From: Juglans regia | Taxonomy: Eukaryota > Streptophyta > Magnoliopsida > Fagales > Juglandaceae | Assembly (NCBI RefSeq): GCF_001411555.2 | Contig: NC_049903.1 | Coordinates: 17,589,234 to 17,653,233, forward strand | DNA: 64,000 nt | Direction of reading: 5' to 3' | Shown here: positions 59,301 through 64,000 of the stretch, piece after piece | Numbering within the stretch: position 1 is the stretch's first letter | Layout of the letters: each line of letters begins with the position of its first letter | Notes under the pieces: generated by a model | Told to the model about the DNA's origin: nothing | Seen by the model: only the letters and a program-made list of their open reading frames with translations | Database searches by the model: none | Program-made: the position numbers and the translations under genes

Positions 59301-62300
59301 TAATTGAAGAGCCCTCCAAGCTCGAGTTTGATTATGGCTGGCCCCACAAAAGATTAACATGCCAGTAGGTTGTTGAGAGTTGTTTATTTCCTTAGTTGTA
59401 CTATAGCATTTACTGTACCACTTATTTAATGTATTTGCCCTCCTTAGTAAAAATAAGAAGCTGAAGAGAAGGAAATATAATTCCGTAAGAATTAATTTCT
59501 CTGTCTTATTTTCAACTTAGTTGCCTCCCCCACTAAGAATCCAGATATGAATCCACCCTCCACGACACCTAAAATCATCTTACTAAAGGCTTCCATCACA
59601 AAAACAAATAGTAACGGAGATAGAGGGTCACCTTGTCTCAATTCTCGTGAACTTTCAAAGAAGCCTTTTGGTGTGCCATTCACCAATATAGAGAAACAAG
59701 CCGTAGAGATACAATGATGGATCCATGTACACCATTTCTTACCAAAGCCACATCTTTCAAGCATGTAAAGTAAGAATCTCCAGTTGACATGATCATAGGT
59801 GTTTTCCATATCCAACTTGCACAAAAGCCCCGGCTCTCCTAACTTGAGTCTACTATCCAAACATTCGTTGGCAATAAGCACCGAGTCAAGGAATTGCCTA
59901 CCTTTGACAAAGGCATTCTGATGCTTCGATATTCATTTGTACAAACCACTCACCAAGCTATTGGGACGATAATCTTTTACCTCTACAACGCCAGACTCTT
60001 TTGGTATGAGCACTAGGAAAGTTGCATCTAGGCTTTTTTCAAACCTTCCATTTTCATGAAACTCATGGAAGACCCCCATGATGTCTTCTTTAAGCACTTC
60101 CCAACATGTTTGAAAAAAAAAGCCATAGAGAAGCTGTCCAAAACTAGAGCTTTGTCACCCACCATGCGTTTTAATACTTGCCTAACCTCTAACTTGTCAA
60201 ATGGCCTTTCGAGGAGTTCCATTTCTTGTGAATCAAGGACGTCAAAAGCAAGCCCATCTAATCTTGTTTCCAAGAAAATTGTACTGAGAGCACATTCTCA
60301 TAGTAATTTACAATGTAATCTGTGATCTCGTAAACACTACATTATTTTGCAAGCCAAAAACATAATTCTCGACTATTCTCAATCCAATCACAACCAAATT
60401 TAATTGAGAATTCAAGCTTATATTTTTAGATGTTTTCTTGTAGTTGCACAATTAATTTGCAGAAAACATGATTGGACCAATAAGTTCCCAGAATCATGCA
60501 TAATTGAAACTTTTTAACTTTAATATTCCTTCTACACACCTCAATATAATTGAAATGAAGCTAAAATTAGCTCAATTAGAGGATGTTTGGAGAATAAGAT
60601 GAGATGAGAATTTTGTGAATAGTAGTAAGATGGTTTGTAAATAGTAGTGAGATAGTTTGAGTTATGGATTTTGGGAAAGGAGAGAGAAAACGTTGAATAA
60701 AAAATATTATAAAGTTAAAATATTGTTAGAATATAGTTTTTTAATATTATTTTTGTTTTGAGATTTGAAAAAGTTGAATTGTTTTTGTTTTCTGTTTGGA
60801 AGTTTGGAAATGTTGAATGATTAGTTTGAAAGTATTTGTGTTTGAGTGATGTTTGGGAAGGAAATAAGATGAGATGAGATGAAATGAGATTGGATAGGAT
60901 GAGAATGATTACTAAACATCCCCTTAGTCTGAAAACTTTGGCCTTTGTACCTGATATGGTTCAATTCATTTAGAATCACCAAGATCATAATTAGTCTGGT
61001 TTAGATCATATCGGTGGTTTATACGACATTCCTGACCAACTCATCTGTGGGTTGATCTATAGATGATCCAGATTGCATTTTGGGGTCTAGGTGGTGCTGC
61101 TGAGCAAACTGGAGAAAGGAGTGGGACATTGTTTGCAGTTCTGTTGGAGGTTTTCCCAAAACTGTTAGTTCTGCGTCTTCTGATGACAGCACAGGGTATG
61201 AGGCAGCTGGTACTTGTGTGGGTTGCCATTTGGCACAAGGGAAAGTTGTGTATGATTGTGTTTAAGTGAAGGATGGAGAGGTATATATATACAAGGGAGG
61301 GAAATGTGTGTGTGCGTGCATGTGTGTGTGAGGGGGAGAGAGAGAGACTGCTGGGGGGAGAAAGAGACTTGTCAAGGGTGGGGTCAGTTACCTAGAGCAT
61401 GGGGCATCGCTCTAAGTCATAACTGGTGTATTAGAGCTGAAGAGAAGGAGGAAGGAAGAGAGAGAGACAGAGAGAGAGAGGCAGTCAGGCTGAGTGACTC
61501 AATTGCTTATGATACAATAAAAAGCAAGAAATAAAAGAAAAAAACTGTGGCATTGATTTCTATTCGATTATCAAGGATATAAAAATGCTGGAGATTCCAT
61601 TGCTACATTTCTGATCGGTTTCATGTCTATAATAGGTCCTGAGAGATCATTATTGGGGAATTTCATTGGCAATCAATGTGTTTCCATCTCATCTTCAATT
61701 TAAATATCCTTGTAATATGATGAGTGTCCTAGGCATGCTTTTCTTTCTCCAATATTGCAGTATAAACCATGACGATGTGGCTGTTTTAAAACTATATTTC
61801 ACAGGAAGGAAAATCTGTTCAACAACTATGTAGAATGTTGTAGTTTGCTGTGACTGGACACTCATGAGCATTCCCATGCTAAGTTTGGATAAATCCATCC
61901 CTTTGTTTCTTTGGATAAGTAGATCCATCTCATGCTAAGTTTCCTATATGACCTATTGAATATCTCCTTAATAAATGGAAGGAGGACATCTTCCATGTGA
62001 TAGCATGAAATCAATCTAATTGCTTTTCTAATTTTTTGCAAGTGTGAGTTTTTGGTGCATTACTTATTCATTCCTGTTAATATGATTTTGGATGCAGAGA
62101 TTTATCTTACAATGATATGTCAGGAAGCTTTCCAAGTTGGGTAACTACCTCTGGTTTACAACTGTATGTCTCTTATATTCTTATACATCTTTTCTCACTC
62201 AAATTTTGCTGGCTCTAACATTTTGCTTTGAAACATTAGATATTCTGGTGCTCATATAGAGCTTCTTTTCTATCTTTTCTCAAACATGACTTGCATAATC

Positions 62301-63085
62301 TTTCTTGAACAAATGTAAAGAATCAACTACATATTTTAATTAACCAATTATACAAATATTAAAGCATCTCTTGCTTGTCCGCCTATCATTGGGTTTCCAG
62401 ATAGTTATTTTAAACATTCCACTTGTTCTGAATTCTTGAATCCCTACTGTGATTCTGTGTGTGTGGCGCATTGGGTTTGGGTGGTACATGAAGACAAAAA
62501 CATAATAAGGTTCTTTTCATGGAATTATACAGGAACTTGGTGGCCAACAATTTCACGTTTGATAGCTCAAACGTAAGGTGAGTAATTGAATTATGGTATC
62601 TCTTATTCATTCATTATAAACCCATTATTGAATATAGGAATGAGAAAAAAAGAAAGAAAGAAACAATAGGAGCAAGCCTTTCTTCTGTGTGTTCAGAAAA
62701 CAAGAAGAAAGTTTAGAAGGCCTGTGTTTATAATACACCTTATGTATGGTAACGCACATTTCCACACTGATTCAGAAATACATCATACTTATTCCAGCAA
62801 TCCTAATTCCAAAACAAGAAAAGAATATAGAACACATTGCATCGATATTCTAAGAGAATAAGCTGTCTTCAACAATATTTATCTGAAAATAGTTTTTAAA
62901 GACATACAAAAACTGCTTTTAAGAACAAGAACCCTACCAGCCCAAATTAGCTGCAATTTTTTACTCCTGCAGATGATAAAATTTCTGTCTAGATTGAGCA
63001 TCTATCATTTTCTGTGCTTGCAGTACTTTGCCAGGGTTGGTTTGTCTTCAGAAGAACTTTCCGTGCTTTAGGAATTCTCCACGTT
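41217..63085 (+). CDS. LRR receptor-like serine/threonine kinase (LRR VIII-2, At1g56130/At1g56140-like), 5' part, exons 1-16
   Basis: Exons join in one open frame: 41217-41358, 42716-42902, 44505-44576, 44723-44794, 46873-46944, 51945-52016, 52126-52197, 52306-52377, 52495-52566, 52710-52781, 52877-52948, 53055-53126, 53272-53337, 62098-62163, 62533-62577, 63024-63085. The spliced 1,288 nt encode about 429 residues: a signal peptide (about 1-43), an N-terminal cap with paired cysteines ([26 protein letters not shown]), and LRRs of the [15 protein letters not shown] type. It closes with [11 protein letters not shown], as in At1g56130-like proteins. No stop or frameshift was seen. Malectin, transmembrane and kinase domains must lie right of 64000. 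The protein would be a plasma-membrane receptor; its ligand is unknown. Introns 1, 2, 4, 5, 13 and 16 carry transposable elements. Subfamily is confident; the exact orthologue is not. Confidence 0.92.
42119..42601. mobile_element. Non-autonomous hAT element, family member B (483 bp), in intron 1
   Basis: Starts TAGGGGTGGGCAGAGG and ends GATAACACCTCTA. Flanks GATAATTC (42111-42118) and GTTAATTC (42602-42609) match 7 of 8. Collinear with 33791-34409, including the ACAAGTCTCACATT/AATGTGAGATTATTGT inverted pair. Confidence 0.8.
42716..42902 (+). CDS. Receptor kinase exon 2: N-terminal cap domain
   Basis: Acceptor GACAG/CT keeps phase with exon 1 (E-A-K-A-L-N-S). Reads [18 protein letters not shown], then the cysteine-rich cap [16 protein letters not shown]. 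Donor CT/GTACGT. 187 nt. Confidence 0.88.
43083..43260. mobile_element. Common-family MITE in intron 2
   Basis: Begins AAGGTTGCGTTTGGATGTTG with GAGTTGAGTTGAGATGA, and ends AGAGATGTTTAATAACCAAACG, inverted ends around GTTTGG/CCAAAC. Confidence 0.7.
43920..44150. other. Intron 2 segment of unknown origin
   Basis: A moderately GC-rich block (GGGAGTACGGCCTACGGG, GCTGAACGACTGCACC) unlike the surrounding AT-rich intron, with no recognisable domain. Possibly a retroposed fragment. Confidence 0.3.
44505..44576 (+). CDS. Receptor kinase exon 3: LRR
   Basis: 72 nt, acceptor TTTTTCCAG, donor TT/GTATGG. Reads [20 protein letters not shown]. Confidence 0.9.
44723..44794 (+). CDS. Receptor kinase exon 4: LRR
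   Basis: 72 nt, acceptor ATTTTAG, donor CT/GTAAGT. Reads [20 protein letters not shown]. Confidence 0.92.
45505..46550 (+). mobile_element. 5'-truncated LINE fragment in intron 4
   Basis: Sense-strand remnants of the LINE C-terminal region: [14 protein letters not shown], then [18 protein letters not shown] and [13 protein letters not shown], then zf-RVT-like fragments in shifting frames to about 46400. The 3' end resembles plant L1 tails (GTTCAATAAAATTGCATTAC, then an A-rich stretch). No target duplication resolved. Confidence 0.7.
46873..46944 (+). CDS. Receptor kinase exon 5: LRR
   Basis: 72 nt, acceptor CTGTTAG, donor CT/GTAAGA. Reads [20 protein letters not shown]. Confidence 0.92.
47092..50540 (-). 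mobile_element. LINE (L1-like) in intron 5, antisense to the gene, internally deleted
   Basis: The poly-T at 47092-47102 is its A-tail on the minus strand. Reading 50540 to 47092: endonuclease-linker fragments; RT entry with [13 protein letters not shown] near 49330-49290; RT C-terminal part 49065-48736 ([35 protein letters not shown]); 48729-48304 ([26 protein letters not shown]); zf-RVT 47660-47181 ([36 protein letters not shown]). The catalytic RT core is missing near 49080-49250, and a MITE interrupts it at about 47725-48175. Non-functional. Confidence 0.85.
47725..48175. mobile_element. MITE (PIF/Harbinger- or hAT-like) nested in the intron 5 LINE
   Basis: Left end GAGCATTGGTAGTGGCTTC and right end GATGCATAAACCACTACCTA are inverted matches around GGTAGTGG. 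AT-rich body; the phrase AAGATGCATAAACCA occurs twice near the right end. It splits LINE coding sequence that is continuous in the related copy at 56346-57575; about 100 bp of LINE are also missing at the junction. Confidence 0.6.
50646..50900. mobile_element. Short solo LTR (255 bp) in intron 5
   Basis: Begins TGTCAATGGACAG and ends ATTTTGACA. GCCAC flanks both sides (50641-50645 and 50901-50905), a perfect 5-bp duplication. The size suits a Copia or TRIM-type LTR. Confidence 0.8.
50906..51944. other. Remainder of intron 5
   Basis: Ordinary T-rich intron sequence ending in the exon 6 acceptor. No element recognised. Confidence 0.5.
51945..52016 (+). CDS. Receptor kinase exon 6: LRR
   Basis: 72 nt, acceptor TTATACAG, donor TT/GTAAGT. 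Reads [20 protein letters not shown]. The intron before it is 5.0 kb and LINE-filled. Confidence 0.93.
52126..52197 (+). CDS. Receptor kinase exon 7: LRR
   Basis: 72 nt, acceptor ATTACAG, donor CT/GTAAGC. Reads [20 protein letters not shown]. Confidence 0.93.
52306..52377 (+). CDS. Receptor kinase exon 8: LRR
   Basis: 72 nt, acceptor ATTTCAG, donor TT/GTAAGC. Reads [20 protein letters not shown]. Confidence 0.93.
52495..52566 (+). CDS. Receptor kinase exon 9: LRR
   Basis: 72 nt, acceptor TTCTGTAG, donor CT/GTGAGT. Reads [20 protein letters not shown]. Confidence 0.93.
52710..52781 (+). CDS. Receptor kinase exon 10: atypical LRR
   Basis: 72 nt, acceptor TTGTCCAG, donor TT/GTAAGT. Reads [20 protein letters not shown]. 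The N.L.G.IP core is replaced by a serine-rich stretch, which is normal at this position in the family. Confidence 0.9.
52877..52948 (+). CDS. Receptor kinase exon 11: LRR
   Basis: 72 nt, acceptor CACCTAAG, donor TT/GTAAGC. Reads [20 protein letters not shown]. Confidence 0.92.
53055..53126 (+). CDS. Receptor kinase exon 12: LRR
   Basis: 72 nt, acceptor AATTGCAG, donor TT/GTAAAA. Reads [20 protein letters not shown]. Confidence 0.92.
53272..53337 (+). CDS. Receptor kinase exon 13: LRR
   Basis: 66 nt, acceptor ATGGCCAG, donor AT/GTGAGT. Reads [20 protein letters not shown]. An 8.76-kb intron follows. Confidence 0.9.
53338..54464. other. First part of intron 13
   Basis: AT-rich intron sequence. 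A short tandem repeat (TTTCAAAAATGCCCGTGA and TTTCAAAAATGCCCGTTA near 54012-54046) is the only structure noted. Confidence 0.5.
54465..56149. mobile_element. Solo LTR (1,685 bp) in intron 13
   Basis: Begins TGTAACAACCCGCTCC and ends GGGCCGGGTTGTTACA, an 11-bp perfect inverted end (TGTAACAACCC). Flanks are GCTAC (54460-54464) and GCTAT (56150-56154), 4 of 5 identical. Similar termini to the 2.85-kb solo LTR at 6752, so probably another Gypsy lineage. Confidence 0.8.
55195..55455. repeat. Degenerate tandem repeat inside the intron 13 solo LTR
   Basis: A unit of about 50-60 bp built around CACATAAAATCATG, TTTTCATAAAT and TTTAATGCATAA recurs four to five times. Confidence 0.75.
56346..57575 (+). 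mobile_element. 5'-truncated LINE, sense to the gene, nested in the antisense LINE of intron 13
   Basis: AAGTTTCTAA flanks it (56336-56345 and 57576-57585), a 10-bp duplication, with an A-tail at the right end. It encodes the same region as the intron 5 [40 protein letters not shown] and [20 protein letters not shown]. The 3' tail (CTAGGTGTCTCTTTTGTATA) matches the intron 5 LINE in reverse complement. Frames are broken at several points. Confidence 0.87.
57475..57811. repeat. Tandem duplication unit 1 (about 337 bp)
   Basis: Contains the sense LINE's 3' tail, its A-tail and the adjoining antisense LINE segment (GTTTCTAAAC to CTCACAATG). Repeated directly at 57812-58151. Confidence 0.9.
57812..58151. 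repeat. Tandem duplication unit 2 (about 340 bp)
   Basis: Nearly identical to unit 1, with a longer A-tail and few substitutions. The junction joins GTAGTA of the antisense LINE to TAGTATG of the sense LINE tail, sharing TAGTA. Confidence 0.9.
59361..59510. mobile_element. Short insertion in the antisense LINE, possibly an LTR fragment
   Basis: About 150 bp starting TTGTTGAGAGTTGTTTATTTCC-like and ending TTTTCAACTTA replace the FADD part of the RT frame. The ends are roughly inverted (GTTGA/TCAAC), but no clean target duplication was seen. Confidence 0.35.
60582..60930. mobile_element. Full-length copy of the common MITE family in intron 13
   Basis: Begins AGAGGATGTTTGGAGAATAA with GATGAGATGAGAATTTTG and ends GATGAGAATGATTACTAAACATCC, giving inverted GGATGTTT/AAACATCC ends. 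It includes both the repeated AATAGTAGT block and the TTGAAAAAGTTGAATTG body, so it is the best reference copy in the window. Confidence 0.8.
60931..62097. other. Last part of intron 13
   Basis: Contains GT- and GA-rich low-complexity sequence at about 61298-61480. No gene or element recognised. Confidence 0.5.
62098..62163 (+). CDS. Receptor kinase exon 14: LRR
   Basis: 66 nt, acceptor GGATGCAG, donor CT/GTATGT. Reads [20 protein letters not shown], the last recognisable LRR. Confidence 0.92.
62533..62577 (+). CDS. Receptor kinase exon 15: post-LRR linker
   Basis: 45 nt, acceptor TTATACAG, donor AAG/GTGAGT. Reads [14 protein letters not shown]. Confidence 0.9.
63024..63085 (+). CDS. Receptor kinase exon 16: C-terminal cysteine cap of the LRR region
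   Basis: 62 nt, acceptor GCTTGCAG, donor TT/GTAAGT. Reads [20 protein letters not shown] and leaves one base for the next exon beyond the window. Confidence 0.9.
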
Positions 63086-63164
63086 GTAAGTTTTTTGGTT
63101 CTCTGATTTCTTGTTTTGTTTGGTAATTTCACCAACTCATGGAAAAAGTAAAAGAATTTCTATT

Positions 63165-64000
63165 GTAGTTTTTTTTTCTCTTTTTTTTTTTTTTTTTCTC
63201 GGCAAGTAAGCAATGAGCATTTATAGATAAACTAACGGATACAAGACACAAGTTCAGTAGGGTGGGAGTCCCTTACAGTCTTCCCAAAGCCAATATACAT
63301 TACAACACAAAAGTAAGAAAACAAAGGGGGTGATCGGAGTCAAAAAATTGACTCCCACCCAATTCCCACAAGGGGAGACCGCTTGAAGACGGTTTTTGAA
63401 TAGTCTAATGAACAGACTATTAACCTGCAGCTAGAAGCCACAGTACAAAGGGGTGTGCTGCAACGTGTTGGTCTGGACAGGCTGGAAGGAACTGTCACAT
63501 CCACTATCACTTGATCTTCGATTAGGGAAAGCGGGAACATAGTGTAGCAACCAAACTGAGACGAATCGCCGGCTAGGGGCCACCACTGGCTGTGGTGGCG
63601 CGTGCAGTACATGAGCCACACCTGGAGAGGGTTGAAAGGACGGAACAGGAAGATCTGACGCCGCTGATCCCGACGGTGCCGCGCATGGCAGCAGAAAGCT
63701 TCCGCAGGCGTAGCGGTGCGTGAAACTCGCTCACGGTATAGACCACGCGTGAGGTTTACGCGCCACTCGAATGGGCAGATTTCTTTTGCCATCTTGAAGA
63801 TCGGTGCCTGAGGCGCGTGTCGGACTTTGCTTGCCGGAAAGCAGCAGATCGACTAGTTTCGGTGCCACCGGTGAAAAGCTAACATAAAAGCCAATGAAAG
63901 AAAAACCTAAACAGAGACTAAGGCTGGTAAGGGAGGGAGGTGGGTGAAGCCAAAGCTTCAACCCTCCTCCCCCCAGCGAACGGAGCAAACTCCTAGAGGC
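63165..64000 (-). mobile_element. Probable LINE-type retroposon, antisense in intron 16, running off the window
   Basis: A T-rich run at 63166-63198 looks like the A-tail of a minus-strand retroposon. The body is GC-richer than the intron, with overlapping minus-strand frames (63792-63340, KEICPFEWRVNLTRGLY; 63988-63731, FYVSFSPVAPKLVDLLLSGK) that resemble the 5' end and ORF1 start of plant L1 elements. If so it is internally deleted. The identification is tentative. Confidence 0.45.

Larger units (their letters stand above)
56155..60300 (-). mobile_element. LINE (L1-like) in intron 13, antisense, interrupted by a sense LINE
   Basis: Its 3' end (about 56155-56335 on the minus strand) lies directly beside the solo LTR. 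Reading leftward from 60300: RT N-terminal part (60273-60028, [20 protein letters not shown]), RT core (59881-59492, [17 protein letters not shown] and [20 protein letters not shown]), then [29 protein letters not shown] (59079 on), [20 protein letters not shown] (58888 on) and zf-RVT (58319-58014). The FADD region of RT is lost at the insertion at 59361-59510. Many frame breaks; inactive. Confidence 0.82.

Overview
The window is eukaryotic nuclear DNA from a woody eudicot. It is AT-rich, its genes have introns with canonical GT-AG sites, and nearly everything else is plant transposable elements. A small MITE family with GATGAGATGAG-type ends occurs at least eight times. From memory that family looks like one abundant in walnut and hickory relatives (Fagales), but this placement is inference only.

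One gene looks functional: the 5' part of a leucine-rich-repeat receptor-like kinase (LRR VIII-2, At1g56130/At1g56140-like) on the + strand, from 41217 past the right edge. Sixteen exons could be read by eye. They code for about 429 residues: a signal peptide, an N-terminal cap and the LRR region. Ten consecutive exons are exactly 72 nt, each one LRR in the same phase. The malectin, transmembrane and kinase parts must lie beyond 64000. The introns are swollen by LINEs, two solo LTRs, MITEs and a small hAT element.

Left to right: a decayed FAR1-related sequence gene (1-1301, -); mostly non-coding DNA with a MITE and a possible CACTA end (to 6.7 kb); a 2.85-kb solo LTR with a perfect 5-bp target-site duplication (6752-9604); degraded retroelement DNA (10.4-14.0 kb); a three-level nest (14131-22999), in which a long-inverted-repeat foldback element holds a 5'-truncated LINE, which holds a 6.4-kb hAT element, each level with its own target-site duplication; a 704-bp non-autonomous hAT (23017-23720); a degenerate Ty3/Gypsy pol on the - strand with a repeat array downstream (about 24.0-28.8 kb); a MULE-like element (30733-32054); AT-rich MITE-filled DNA; and a 2.37-kb LTR retrotransposon with both LTRs, TTATA target duplications and an antisense ORF with its own TATA box (37413-39784).

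The hAT transposase gene inside the nest is almost intact. One in-frame stop codon (19218-19220) breaks it, and a short 3' intron adds 29 codons. The most unusual structures are the nest, the antisense-ORF LTR element, and an inverted pair of related LINEs in introns 5 and 13 that brackets exons 6-13 of the receptor kinase gene. No tRNA, rRNA or CRISPR was recognised.
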